Counted from the first letter of the stretch, positions 20,700 to 32,249 are shown. The stretch: DNA of 64,000 nt from Kingdonia uniflora (GCA_014058105.1 JACGCM010000560.1:5394001-5458000), one strand, 5' to 3'. Program-made: numbers and translations. Notes: a model not told the origin generated them from the letters alone.

Positions 20700-21990
20700 G
20701 TTACACTCTTCGCGACTTTTCTTTTTTGGACAGAACTTTTCGAAGTTGGTAATTCTTCATAACTTTGACGGAATGTGCTTGGAAGTAGTGTTTGAGTTTT
20801 TGCAAAGTGTAAACAAGGCTGAGAAGAAGTTTCTCAAATTTAAAGTGCCTTGTTTCCGCTGGTGTGAGTGTTTTACTGATGAAGAGGACTGGTTTTTCTA
20901 TTTTCCCTTCCAGGCGAATGAGAACTGAGCTGAGAGGAGTATTTGTGACTTCTAGGTAGATTATTAGTTCCTCATTTCCTACTGGGGTGCTCATTATGGG
21001 AGACCTTCCCAAATAAATTTTGAGATCCTGAAAAGCTGTTTTGCATTCTGATGTCCTTGTGACTTCTGCAGTTGGCTGAACCTTTCCACCTTTGGTACAT
21101 CCACAGAGTAATAGGATAGCCAATGGCAACGGTTTAAAGATTTAGAGACGAAACGGTTGATCACGGTAATCTTGCCAGAGAGTTTTTGAACCTCTTTTGT
21201 TGTCTTCCGAGAAGGCATATCGAGGAGGGATCGAATTTGATCGGATCAGGCTCAATCACTTTCTTACTGATGAGGTGTCCTAGAAAGCGGCCAAAATGTA
21301 CCTCGAATTGACATTTATAAGGGTTGAGACACATTCTGTAAGATCGAAGGATGTTGAATATTGTGTTGACATCTGAGATGTAATTATTTGACTGTACGCT
21401 TTTGTACAAGAGATTATCGATGAAGACTTCAACAATTTTCCCTAGGTGTGCTTCGAGCATAGCGGTCATCAATCTTTGATATGTGGCACCTGCGTTCTTG
21501 AGCCCGAAGGGCATGACTTTGTAACAATAAAGGCCACTTTCAGTAGAAAATGTTGTTTTCTCTTGGTCTTCCTCCAGAAGTGGGATTTGATTATACCATG
21601 AAGCAGCGTCCATCATTGAAAGAAGATCAGGGCCTAATGTGGAATCGAGGATCTGCTAAATGTTGGGAAGAGGGAAACTGTTATTTGGAGTGTGTTTGCT
21701 CAGATCTGTGAAATCTATGCAAACTCAAACTTTTCCGTTCATCTTTGGGGCAGCGACAATGTTAGATATCCAGTCCGGATATTTGGCTTCTCGAATGAAT
21801 CCCACTTTAATTAATTTCTCGATCTCAGTGTTAACTTCATCACGAAGATGAGGTGAAAGTCATTGCTACTTCTGTTTGACCGCTGTGGCGTTGATATTGA
21901 TGGCTAACTTGTGGGAAGCCATGGCCAGGTCGACTCCGGGCATTTCTTCGAAAGACCATGCAAAAATGTCTCGATTGAGTTGTAAGAACT
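20700..21990 (-). pseudogene. A1 reverse transcriptase and first RNase H
   Basis: The minus frame 21616-21161 includes MMDAASWYNQIPLLEEDQEK, MPFGLKNAGATYQRLM and the catalytic block as VFIDNLLYKS, followed by KCQFEVHFGRFLGHLI. The usual YIDD/YVDD is FIDN here, so the second metal-binding Asp is Asn and the enzyme would be inactive. The gypsy RNase H follows in 21129-20701 (FISKTLTPAETRHFKFEKLL, LKHYFQAHSVKV). Upstream RT text is seen to ~21990 with a stop near 21658. Confidence 0.9.
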
Positions 21991-22012
21991 GAATAAGAAC
22001 ATCTTTCTCATG

Positions 22013-22540
22013 TTAATTGAGCTTTATTCTGATGAACGTACGTCTGCTAGGTCCATCAATCTTGACATATTCCTTGGGCTTCTCTGTAGGTGATTGATCG
22101 TCGAGGTGATCAATTTTCTGTAATTGCCATACGGCCAATCTGCCTGAAGTATTTTGGATGGCAGAGACAATATTTTCACAAGCTCGAGAGAGTTTCTGAC
22201 TACCTCTGATCTCATAAATACCATTTTTTTGTTTGAATCGGAGTGCTTGATGATAGGTGGAAGCGGTTGCTTCCATATTGTATATCCAGTAGCGGCCCAT
22301 AATCCCAAGATAACGAGATTTAACATTGATCATGTAGAAAACGACGTCGATAGTGGCTGGTCCTGCAGTAATCGGTAAGATAATCTTGCCTACTCGTTCC
22401 TCTATGGGGCCATTGAACCCATTGATGGTATTTGTCGCTCTGAATGACTTGGTCGGCCAATCCCATCTTGTCGATCATACTTTGAAAATGAATTCCAATA
22501 CCGCTTCTAGTATCGATCATCATTGTGTGCATGGCAAACT
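22013..22540 (-). pseudogene. A1 aspartic protease
   Basis: The start of the active-site segment is TMMIDTRSGIGIHF near 22520. The family has D-T/S-G, and here Gly is replaced by Arg. Downstream are GKIILP (in another frame), RYLGIMGRYWIYNMEA and STYHQALRF, typical of Tat protease. The domain links gag to RT. A frameshift near 22330 divides it. Confidence 0.82.
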
Positions 22541-23964
22541 ATTTCATCTTGAGCATTATAACTAACGCATCATGATCTGAAAATTTAACATGGCTAGTAT
22601 CGCAATCCTCGAAGGAGATTCCGAGTCGGCGATTGCTCGACTCGGGAGGAAGTTTGGATTCCTTGTCTTGAGATGTGAGATCACAGCATTCTGAGAGCCT
22701 CCGGCGCTTTGATCGGTTGGAATTGGTGATCTGGCTTTTTTTGATCATGTTGCTGGGATGCATATAGTAGAGATGCTTCTTCTCAGCTCTATCATTAACT
22801 TGAACAACTTCAAGCTGCTTCATGTAGTTGCCATTTCGGTATGACTTCAAGTCAACAATGTATTTGAGCATCTCCTTCCTTGAAAATGAGCTCGAGCAAC
22901 CACTGTAGAGCACAATAATTGTCAGTAGTATGATGATTTTCCTTATAATATAGGCAAAATGCTCAATTTTCGATGGCCCCCAGTGGTTGAAAGATGCGGT
23001 AGAGCGGGTTTTTCAAAAGCAGTAGAAAATTTGTGGAGATTCGGTCGTTCAGCTTTTGGAGGAGGGGTTTGTTTTGCGGACCACTTCTCCAAGGGTATCC
23101 AGTAGAAAATGGAACCATCGGAGTGGCTCCTGCAATAACTTATGGCAAACATATGGCAGAGAATGTGGTTGAGATTGGTGTGCAACCCCAATAAATTACG
23201 GTATTGCTGAATATGCTCCTTCGGGTCAATACCTTTGTATTTGTGAATTTTGGGAGTATGGAAACCTTTCGGTATCTTCATATCGAATAGTTTTTTAGCA
23301 ATCGGACTCCCTTATAACTTTGTGGTGTCGTCGACAGTACCCAGAACTTGAGCCTCAATCAGCTACTTAATTCGTTGGTCCATGTGTTCTTTCGTGACGT
23401 AATGACGTGTTGGCTGAATCGTTGGACGTGCTGGCAAGGGATGATGAGTTCCCATGCCTTCAATCAAACGATCTCGTACTGGAACTTTATGTAGAGGCCG
23501 CTGGTCTTCCTCCTGACGAATGGGAATCTGGTGACCACGACTGACTTCTGATTGGACTTCTCCCCCCAAATAGATGGAAGGCTGCAATTCGCGTGGTAGA
23601 TTTCTAAAAATGGCTTTATTGGCGGCTCCCCGTGGTCCTAACCTTTCCCTTGCTGAAATGCATGAGGTCTCTAAAAGTTGATCGCAACCTCTGGCTAGAG
23701 GAGCCTACTGAGTATTTTGCAGAGCCTCGAGTGTAGTCTGCATCGTCGTCATCTGATCTTCGTGTCCTTTGAGCACTGTTAAACGAGCTTGTCTTTCTGC
23801 ATCGAGCTATTTTTCTCATAGCTTGCGATCCTTTATCAATTGAAGTTCGAGTTCAGCTCATTTTGCTGTCTCGGCGTGGTGATTCGCCCGTAACTCGGTG
23901 AGTTATCCTGGATCGACAGAAATTTCGAGCTGAGTTCCTGCGGCCTATCGTCGGGAAAAACTAT
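22541..23964 (-). pseudogene. A1 gag, internally deleted, start codon lost
   Basis: Recognised parts: MKIPKGFHTPKIHKYKGIDP and IQQYRNLLGL (capsid start, about 23281-23200), and the C-terminal ISFEDCDTSHVKFSDHDALV (about 22620-22560). The capsid core present in A3 (KLKDFSKKFLELARKV..., 50524-50276) is missing: A1 jumps at about 23098 from sequence equal to A3 ~50178 to sequence equal to A3 ~50612. The gag ATG found in A3 (51464) is ATA at 23964. gag forms the virus-like particle in the cytoplasm, so this copy is defective. Confidence 0.8.
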
Positions 23965-24018
23965 AATTGAAAATGGTAATAAAAGACTGCCTTAGGGTAT
24001 TGTGGAAATACAATCTTT

Positions 24019-24036
24019 CCCACAAACGGTGCCAAA
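24019..24036 (-). other. A1 primer-binding site
   Basis: The minus strand reads TTTGGCACCGTTTGTGGG immediately after the LTR end (...GGCCATTACA). It is a variant of the TGGCGCCGTCTGTGGG site common in plant Tat elements. It fixes the element orientation as minus. Confidence 0.82.
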
Positions 24037-24617
24037 TGTAATGGCCAAATTCCATAAGCTCGAAATGATTAAGGATTTAGCTATCACACCAATGAACCTG
24101 TAACAATTCTTTACTAGAAAGTAAGAAATGGAAACAGGTGTTTTTAGCATGGAAAACCTCTAAACAGGTAAAAAACCACGACCTCGTATGAAAGATTTTT
24201 GTAAAAGTATCTTTACTGCTTAGAGTGGATTTCTTTATTACAAGTGATCTCTTAAATATTGAAATGCTTTTTGATCTCATAAATAAGAAGTTTGAGTAAT
24301 TTTTCTGGTCCCTGTCTCTTCTAATTTTTTTTCTTTATATAGGCTTTTCCCACAACTCTTCATCCTGCTGGAGCACGCTTTCCGAATAATGTGGTTAGTG
24401 GTGGTTGACTGAATAACTAGCAATTTCGTGGGAGACCAACGTCTTTAACTGGATAATATTTTTCAGGTTTAGCTAGATCCACATTCTTGAGTAGTTCATG
24501 GGGCTGGTTGGAATATTGACTGAAGTGTTAAGTGTTAAAATTGCATGAGCTTGAGATGGAGGTAAATCGAGCTTTGTGAGCTCAATTTTGAGTGAGATCG
24601 AGGGATAAGTCCCTACA
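24037..24617 (-). repeat. A1 5' LTR
   Basis: 581 bp, TGTAATGGCC...GTCCCTACA in plus orientation. It lies beside the primer-binding site, so it carries the sense promoter of the minus-strand element. Confidence 0.92.
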
Positions 24618-24697
24618 ATATTTATAGAGGTTAATAAGTTCATTATTAATTTTGTTTATAATGTCGTGTTGGTTCTAGCATTTTTCAAGTAATGCAG

Positions 24698-24739
24698 GAT
24701 GTCCCAGACCCTGAAATTATGGTTTCTTTTCCACTTGTT
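24698..24739 (+). pseudogene. IleRS pseudogene, exon after element A1
   Basis: AG|GATGTCCCAGACCC reads DVPDPEIMVSFPLV, the residues that follow SNFEANSNYK of the exon at 11196-11261. The join is in phase. After FPLV the text no longer matches IleRS, so the copy ends or is rearranged at ~24740-24850, just before element C. Confidence 0.82.
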
Positions 24740-24859
24740 GAGAAGAAAGGAATCATAGACAAAAGCTGCATTGATGCAGAAATATATGTTACTTGGAAGA
24801 GTTTGAGGTGTCATTGTAAACCATGATTTTAGGGTCTCTTATTCCTTTCTTCTCTATTC

Positions 24860-25228
24860 TTGAATGCTGAGATGAACTTGACTCTTGAGAGCATGGTGAC
24901 TACCAGGAACCAATCTCGGGAGTCTAGGATTCGTAGAAAAATGGAGGAATTGCGTATTCGGTACTTTGGATACCAATCTCTACATTTTCCGATACAGATT
25001 CCTGTGTCGCCTACCTATCACCGCATGTCATATGAAGAAGTGATGAAGGCGGGGGATGATTTTTATCAGATGACACAGTTTCACTATCTGCTGACATCTG
25101 AGGTAGATCGCCGAAATGGGCTTTGTTTGCTGGCAGAGGAGGCTATTACAACCGAAGATAAAGCGGCACGCGTTCGTCCGAGGGAGTCTCGCTGGTATCC
25201 TGCTAGTGAATGTATCCTTTCTAAATAA
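24860..25228 (+). CDS. Antisense module ORF1, element C (small protein)
   Basis: An open frame of 122 codons; the Met at 24893 matches the start used in family A. It reads MVTTRNQSRESRIRRKMEEL, then RIRYFGYQSLHFPIQIPVSP, then EEVMKAGDDFYQ and LCLLAEE. Shared with A-family ORF1 are the basic N-terminus, K-M-x-x-L, YFG, P-x-x-P-TY, EE...A-x-DDFY and the C-L-x-x-L-x-E end. Overall identity is low, so conservation of the pattern between diverged elements suggests the protein was once selected. Function unknown. Confidence 0.6.
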   Translation: MNAEMNLTLESMVTTRNQSRESRIRRKMEELRIRYFGYQSLHFPIQIPVSPTYHRMSYEEVMKAGDDFYQMTQFHYLLTSEVDRRNGLCLLAEEAITTEDKAARVRPRESRWYPASECILSK

Positions 25229-26189
25229 TAGGACCTTTCGTCTGCCTCTAGCATACGGGGTAGGGGTTATAATGGAAGTGGTGGCGATGATGGAGGAATC
25301 ATTTTTTCCATGGACCATAGATATTGGCCATGAAGAAGATCTTTCATCTGTGATTTCTTGTTCTAACTGTTTCCTGGACCTTGTAGCATAGGATAAGAGT
25401 TTGGAAGTTGCTTCAATTTTTTATCATCTTCCCTGTGGACTGTTGAAAAGTATTTCAAATAGTAACTGTGTAAAGCAATCTGTTGGAATTATTTGGAACA
25501 TCTTGTTATCTATAAAGTATTTTGTAAGAGAAAGTTTTGAACTAATGAAAATGCCTTCGTTATGGTCCTTTGACTCTTTTTGTCAAACTTGTTTATGTAG
25601 TCTTCTATTGTAAAATAGGATTCGGTAAGTAAGTGTGATTTTATCAGGTGGTATGATAGGGAAAATTGAGATGTAAATAGTATATTTGTAGGTGATGGTA
25701 GTGGCTTTTAAACACGTGGTTGTTCCAAAATATGGTGATAGGAGGTAGATACTTTTTGTGAGATGATTTGGAGGATGGAAATATTTATGGTTTTCTGTGA
25801 CGTGTGTATTCGAACTGGATTACATAATGTATCCAAATGTGAAAAAGGAGTGATAATGATCTATAGGTGCTACTCCTGGACTTGCTTGATCTTGCATGTT
25901 GTCGGCTGTATATTTGCTCGTATAAAATTGGAGGAGATATTTTACAATATGGAAGGGATGACCTGTCACCATATTTTTCATTTTATGTTTATATTATGTT
26001 GTCCTAAAAATGTACTTAGAAAATATTCCCTTCAGCAAAATCTGTGGGGTGATCTGGATTTGCAGAGATCTTTCTCATGGCTATAAAGTAGTGATTCTTG
26101 GCTGTTATAATTTGTATCTTCTGCATAGATAATTTTTTTGTTGAGGTAGTATAATATCCCATGGTGAGGGCTCATTCTTAGTATGCTCA

Positions 26190-26517
26190 TCAAGCGGCAA
26201 TGGTCGGTTTCATATCAAGGTTACTGAACTCCGTGAGCGGTATTTTCGTCGATTGCCTAATGATGTTGTGCTCCCCGAATGGCCGTTAAATCAGATTAGA
26301 CTAGATAAAGAAGGTAAGCGTGCAGAGTATGATCGCTTTTTCTTATGCGATGTATTTCGTAGGCCGCTCCTTAGTGCCACGGTGTGGGAACTGATTGTTC
26401 AACAGCTCGTGTGTGACAAGATTGTTGAAGAGGACTCAAGGGCTGCAAGAGGAAAGATTATTCTATGTAGGGAGAAGAACCATCGAAGCTGTTTTAGATG
26501 TGACTGGAGAGATCGGT
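26190..26517 (+). CDS. Antisense module ORF2, element C (small protein)
   Basis: The frame contains VTELRERYFRRLPNDVVLPE, then LDKEGKRAEYDRFFLCDVF and IVQQLVCDKIVEEDSR, ending before a TAA at 26518. The RERYF start, the spacing to a Pro-rich segment and the aromatic/acidic middle recall ORF1, so ORF1 and ORF2 may be distant paralogues. The Met chosen in the open frame is 26253, but homology begins before it, so an upstream or spliced start is likely. Confidence 0.45.
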
Positions 26518-27221
26518 AAACTCGAAGTGAGAGCTCGTACGATATATTTTGTTTTTAGTCTTCTGTGTTGTTATCCAAATAAATGTAAGATGATGAATGT
26601 TTGATGTCTCGATCTGATTGAATATGAATAAAGTATTCCATTTTCCTTTTTGTGTACGGATATTTGTTGAAGACTGCTGTAGGATTTTAACAACTGTATA
26701 GATCTCTTTGAATTTTGAATATTTATCTATTTTAGGAAAGTAGTACAATCTTGGTAGAGTATAAAAGTATCGTGATTGGTCATTTGTACTGTGTTAAGGA
26801 AGAAGTGTAGAATTTTAATGGCTGATAATTGAGACAGACGTGATGATAGTAAATGTTATTATAGAAGTTATGATAACGCTGTAACCCGAAAAGACAGTTG
26901 GGATGGCTGACGCATGTCAGTAGGAGTCATCATTTCATAAATCAAAGGGAAAGTATAAAAACTTATCTCTCTCTTCCTTATAAATTGCTTATAATTTTAG
27001 AGAGAGAAAAAAGTAGTGCAAATCTTATTCTCAAGGAAAGGAAAGGTTTGAGTTTTGAGTGTGATTTAAGAAGGAAATCTTCATAAGGCGATAAAAAATT
27101 GTCAGGGAAGCGATTGGAGGGCTCAATCTTGGTAAGACGTCCAGACAAGGCAGAAGATTACTGATCTTCAAGTACAGGTTGGTAATATAAAGCTATGTCC
27201 GTTTGATTTGTTTATTAATCT

Positions 27222-27322
27222 AGATGATATTTGTAGTAATCTGTTTAATATGTGAAGTATCCTATTTGATATGTGTAGTAATTTGTTTGATATGTGTAGT
27301 AACCTATTTGATATGTGTATCT
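27222..27322. repeat. ~21-bp tandem repeat, about 4-5 units
   Basis: GTGTAGTAATTTGTTTGATAT-type units repeat between 27222 and 27322 in element C, upstream of its PF04195-like gene. Confidence 0.75.
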
Positions 27323-27578
27323 GATAATGTAGGGGTTTTGGGTTTTTTGAATAAATGTGAGAAAGTTTTTGAGTTGGAGAATATTTTGCATATGAACAGA
27401 CTCTATAGAGAAAAAATACTTGCTTGAAGAAGGAAAGGAAAAATTAAAATGATTGATTATTGATTTTTATTTTGGGAAATTATAAGGTAGACGTGTTGAC
27501 AGGGTAGAAGGTGGGGTTGTGGTTACTGTATGTAGTGTAGAGATAATGATAAAATATGTTTATATCTGTAGCTCCAGT

Positions 27579-28390
27579 ATGCGCTCGAAGCCTAACATTC
27601 CCACTAGTAAATTTATAGTATCTTCGAGTTTAAATGAAACATCGTCTTCGGGGAGGGAGGATGATTGTAGTGCCATGGAAAAAACTATGAATAATGTAGA
27701 TACGATCGTAGAGGTTAGGGGGGGGGGGAGTAATATTGCAGCTGTGATAGAGAAGGAGGATAGAAAAGAGAAAGACAAAGTTTTTGCATTTACCCAGAAG
27801 GAGTGGATGTAGGGAAAGAATACTTGAAATATAAAAAGAAATTACAGGGAGAATGGGGGAGTTATGTGGAGGATCAAGGTCTCTGGTTCAGGGCCTATGT
27901 CCCCGGTAAAGGGGGAGAGGCGGTATACTATCAAGTCCCATGCTTGGAGAAGTAGATGAAGCACAAAGGGATTAGTGAAGATGTGAATCTCTCGTACTAT
28001 AATGGTCTCGGGCTATCAGGCATGAGTGATGGGTTTTTATATTTTTTGAATCAGATCGCATATGGCCTTAGAATTCCTCTTACTTACTTTCAGAAAGGGG
28101 TTATAAATGTATTATAATGTGGGAATGCCCAGTTGAATGGAAATGTTTTCAAGATGATGATGGTCTATGAGGTACTGAATGGGAAGTGGAAAAAGGAAGG
28201 GACTGCTAAGCAGTTCGAAGCTGAAGATGTGATAAAAATTTATAAATAGAAATATGTCAAGGGTCAAAGTAGTGGTTACCAGCATAGTGATTCATCTATG
28301 CCAAAATTCTTTGATTTCGAATCAGTGGTTAGACCATGTGGGTAGAGGGTAACTGTATACAGGTTCCAAATGAACCAGCGCTCAAATTAA
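27579..28390 (+). pseudogene. Antisense module, PF04195-like domain, element C
   Basis: It starts MRSKPNIPTSKFIVSSSL at 27579 and shifts frame after 27810. It then reads LQGEWGSYVEDQGLWFRAYV, VNLSYYNGLGLS, QIAYGLRIPLTYFQKG and AQLNGNVFKMMMVYEVLNGK. These align with family A (WGKYVEFAGRQFRG, EYGLSLPLTNLAKG, IQLNGNMWEVITVCDHL). In-frame stops are present near 27954, 28115 and 28246. Assignment to the PF04195-like family is by pattern, not by search. Confidence 0.65.
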
Positions 28391-28404
28391 ACCTAAGCCA
28401 TTAT

Positions 28405-30125
28405 CTATGCCTGATAAGGCTAGTCTGTTCGACTGCGTTGATCGAGATCAGGATAAGCTAAAGCAGGTACTTGGTGTGCTCGGTATCCGTAGGGATAAAA
28501 TGGTAGATTTGTAGTATCCAAAATTCAACGAGCTCACAAGAAATGAGTTATGGCTTAAGGGAAGGCTTACCTGACTGTGGATGATGTTCTTAGTCTTCCA
28601 CTTCCTGCACCTCAGACCACCAAATAGAATACTCAGAGGTCTAGGAAGTCAACGCAACAGAGTACTTCTGCCACTGGGGTGGCGGCCATGGAATAAGAGC
28701 TCGCCAAGACTGTTTCTGTAGGTGCAGAGGAGGGTACAGTTGCTCCTGCAGAGGTTGAAAAGTACTCGGTAAAAAGAAAAGGGCATGATGAAGAGGGTAG
28801 TTCCTGAACCAATCCGCATGCCGCAACTAAGATGAAAGTGCTGGAGCTAAAATACTGTCTGATGGCTAGGACGGATCCAGATCAGCTAGACGATGAGTAT
28901 CATGAGCATACTTTTGCGGTATGTCTTTTAAATCTTTAATTGTCTTTGTACTGAATCTGTTTTTGTACGTTTGTACTGGCAGCTCTCGATGTTGCTGAAT
29001 GGAGTAAAAATGTATCTGGAAAAGAGGAGCCAGAAGTTCAGGGGAAAGTTTGAAGCTCAATCTTTTCGTATTAAGGAGCTTGAAGCTGAGCTCAAGCTAG
29101 AGAAGGAGAAGAGAGCTAAAGATACTACAACGGCTGCCGAGGTCATAAAAAAGTATAGCGATATGGTGAAGCATGACGCTTCTATGTCAAAATTGGTTAA
29201 AGCACTTTTAGTGGAAAGAGACCACTTCATCCAATCATATTATGATTTTGGATTGAGTATAGTTGATATTGAGCTAGGCCAAACTGGTAGATAAAGTGAA
29301 ATAGTCTTTCCTTCAGAGGTTGCTGATGAAAGGATGGATAATATTGCTATTACGCCAGAGAAAATGTTGAATCTTCCACCAGGAAGTATCGAGCCAGTCA
29401 TATCTGCTGAGAAAGTATTAGATCCTCTATCGGAATGTACTGAACCAGTTCCTCTTCCTGGGAAGACATTAAATCCTTCTTTAGAACCTGTGGATCTAGT
29501 CCATCTAGTTGGGTCGTCGTTGGAGTCTCCATTTGAGGTAGAAATCAGTAAGAATCTCTAAACCTTCTGTGGTATTCTATTTTTGATTTAACTCAGTTTG
29601 TGTGATGTCATTGTAATTGTACTCTGTATGTTTATTTTGGATATATGTATTATAACAAAATATTTGTACTTTGTGTTGGAGATAGAGCGATTGAGAAAAA
29701 CTAATTCTGAACTAGAGAGATCGTTGAGTAGAAGGAGGGATTCTATGGCTCGTATTCAATAAGTACTTAATTAAACAAAATATGAGGGAAGGCAATTTAA
29801 ACTTAATTTTGAGAAAACATTTAAGGAGTTATATCACGTTCAGTATAGATATGCTATGATTAAAATAGAGAGGGACGAGGTGTTAAGAAAGGAAGAGGAA
29901 AGGGGGGTATTAGTTCGAAAACCTAAAGAGTTGACCTGCTTTAATAACCCGAGTGATAGAGCTAGGTGTCAAAGCATACTGATAGCTCTGATATTATATT
30001 TCGAGATCGAAGTAGATAGTAAACGAGGTTTAAAAGAAGCTTATGTAGAGTTTTTGGAGGAAAGAGGTATAGTTCTAGACCCAGCTCGAGTTATGTTTTT
30101 AGCGCACAAAGTACATAATCGTCAT
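28405..30125 (+). pseudogene. Antisense module, coiled-coil region, element C (left part)
   Basis: The gene continues with a GTATGT donor at 28919 and an acceptor before 28983. The open piece 28971-29294 is coiled coil (RIKELEAELKLEKEKRAKDT). A further piece is 29856-30146 (MIKIERDEVLRKEEERGVLV), and its last codons run into the A3 LTR. Element A3 interrupts the gene at GTCAT; it resumes at 52105. Confidence 0.58.
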
Positions 30126-30688
30126 TGTAATGGCCAAATTTTGTAAGCTCGATACGATTAGGAATTAGCTATCACACCAATGATCTTGTAACAATATTCT
30201 AATGGAAAGTAAGAAATGGAAGCAGGTGTTTTTAACGTGAAAAACTTCCGAATAGGTTAAAAACTGCGACCTCGTATGGAGGATTTTTATAAAAGTATCT
30301 TTATTACTTGGAGTGGATATCCTTATTACAGGTGATCTCTAGAATATAGAAATGCTTTTGATCTCGTAAATAAGAAGTTTGTGTAGTTTTTCTGGTCCCT
30401 GTCTCTTTTAGAACTTCTCCTTTATATAGGCTTCTCCACATCTCTTCATCGTACTAGAACATGTTTTCCAAATAATGTGGTTAGTGGTGGTTGACTGAAG
30501 AACTGACGAGTTCGTGGGTGATAGGTATCTTTGATTGGATAACATTTTCCGGGTTTAGCTCGACCCACGTTCTTGAATAGTTCGTGGGGCTGGAGTGTTA
30601 AGTGTTAAAAAATGTGTGAGCCTGAAATAGATATAAATTGTGCTGCGTGAGCTTGATTATAAGTGAGATTGATGGATAAGTTACTACA
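30126..30688 (-). repeat. A3 3' LTR
   Basis: TGTAATGGCC...GTTACTACA, 563 bp. On the minus strand it is preceded by the polypurine GCGAGGGGGTGAT (30689-30701). Confidence 0.92.
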
Positions 30689-30922
30689 ATCACCCCCTCG
30701 CAACCGAAGTCACGAGTGACTTTGGTTATGAAAGAAATTATGAAAAGTTTGAAATTCGAAACGAAGTAATGATGACGTTTGACTGGGTGGAAGTTACGTG
30801 ATATTGGGAAGTGATAGGTATTAAATGATGATGTGGATGTATGTGATGGTTACATTTGAATAGTCGCATCCATAATGAATGAAGACGCTTGGGAAAACGT
30901 ACCTGTACAACAAATTTAGGGT

Positions 30923-30932
30923 TATATATAAA
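30923..30932 (+). promoter_or_regulatory. TATA-like box before antisense ORF1 (A3)
   Basis: TATATATAAA lies 54 bp before the ATG at 30987, the same arrangement as 12277/12339 in A1. Confidence 0.45.
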
Positions 30933-30986
30933 GAGTACCTGTAGAAAATCTTTGGAACAATTCCTGCATGCGTAACTTTTTTTGAG

Positions 30987-31289
30987 ATGGTGAAAACTTG
31001 GAGTATGGTTCCTGAAGTGAGGATTTCGTCTGAAACGCAGAGGTTGAAGTTGAAATACTTTGGTGACCACTCTGTGGAAATGGCGATCCCCACCCCTATT
31101 CCTCCGACGTACCAAGGCTTGTCGGGAGAGGAAGCGGTTGAAGCTGAGGATGATTTTTACTATAAGTGGAGATTTCATGTCTTTGTCTTGACAGGCGAGG
31201 AACGTTGGGCCTGTCTCTGCACCCTTGCGGAAGACAGGGTTAGGGCTTCATATGCAGGGAAAGGTGTATTTGTGGGGCAGGTATGCTGA
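30987..31289 (+). CDS. Antisense module ORF1, A3 (small protein)
   Basis: Intact 100-codon frame, MVKTWSMVPEVRISSETQRL, then LKLKYFGDHSVEMAIPTPIP and AEDDFYYKWRFHVFVLTGEE. It has the same length as the A1 copy (12339-12641), with many amino-acid differences and no stop. The frame survived in both A copies while the neighbouring coding regions decayed. No known domain. See the A1 entry for the shared pattern. Confidence 0.62.
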   Translation: MVKTWSMVPEVRISSETQRLKLKYFGDHSVEMAIPTPIPPTYQGLSGEEAVEAEDDFYYKWRFHVFVLTGEERWACLCTLAEDRVRASYAGKGVFVGQVC

Positions 31290-32182
31290 TTTCTTGTGTC
31301 ACCATGGATTCTAAGGTTAGGCCCTCTTCATCTCTACCAACTTTCGTTGGTGGTGGTTATAGAAGAGGCGGTGATGGTAGTGGAGGTGGAGGATGAGAAG
31401 TGGGAGTCTACTGACATATTTCCATCATGTTTTTGTGCTCAGAAGACCTTCATCTTGTTTTGTGGGGGCCAATACTGAGTTCACTGCTTGCATAGTTTCC
31501 ATTTGAAGTTCAACTGGACTTCAACCAAACTCATGTGAGGGAGACTTTTTGTTGTTTCCAATATCTTCTTTGCATCAGGGTGAAGAATCACTGAAGTTAG
31601 AAGAACTTGAAGACATGATACCTCGGCGTGCCTGAATGACCTATGGCTTTTAACAAATAGGGAAAACTTGCTATCTGTAAAGTACCTGGAGTTTGGTACT
31701 GGATGGATAATATTCTGTTATACCCCTGAGGTTGATGTGGTAAAAACTTGTTATCTATAAATCGTATGTAATATCTTTGACATGAATAAAAGTTGATAAT
31801 TTCCAAACTGTGTACAAAAAAATTTCTTTGAATCAAACTGAATTGTGCTAGGTGTTGATTGAATAACTGCTTATAAATGCTGAAACAATTGTGCAATGTT
31901 GCTCGAACTGAGATTAATATGTGCCGGCAATGTCGTGCTGATTCAAATGATTTATGTTTAACAGGCGAGGGATAGAAATTGTAGGAAATATGTAATTGTA
32001 GAAACTCAAGCTGCTACAGGCCGAAAGGGGTAATACTTATGATAGCGTAAGGTCGAGTACAATTATTATTTTGTATACTGGTGAGGTGATAAGTTCTAAT
32101 AATTGATTCCAAGATTTGGGATTTTCTGTTACGAGATACAAGGTAAAAATCACATTTTTGAGGGAAAATTGTGTGAGAAATG

Positions 32183-32190
32183 TATAAATA
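32183..32190 (+). promoter_or_regulatory. TATA-like box before antisense ORF2 (A3)
   Basis: TATAAATA in GAAATGTATAAATATGGG, equivalent to 13539-13546 in A1. Confidence 0.35.
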
Positions 32191-32249
32191 TGGGTAGGAT
32201 TCGTTCAGGAAAAGCAGAGGAGAGATTAGGATGGTACGGCTCGATCTCA

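Larger units (their letters stand above)
11464..24617 (-). mobile_element. Element A1: full-length Tat-type Ty3/gypsy retrotransposon, non-functional
   Basis: LTRs are at 11464-12043 and 24037-24617. The minus strand gives the order PBS, gag, protease, RT, RNase H, second RNase H, integrase, tandem repeats, antisense module, PPT. Flanks are ATATC (11459-11463) and ATATT (24618-24622), a 5-bp duplication with one change. It lies in an intron of the IleRS pseudogene. The second, archaeal-like RNase H after the first is a hallmark of the Tat lineage. gag is internally deleted and lost its ATG, protease has DTR for DTG, and RT has FIDN for YIDD. Confidence 0.9.

Noticed and set aside
11464..24617. 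Reading A1 as a plus-strand element because the LTR looks like TG...CA on the plus strand
   Set aside because: The primer-binding site is beside the right LTR and the polypurine tract beside the left LTR, and gag-pol reads on the minus strand, so the element is minus. The plus-strand genes are the antisense module.
24740..24850. Continuation of the IleRS exon
   Set aside because: After FPLV the translated text does not match the expected synthetase sequence in any frame I could read.
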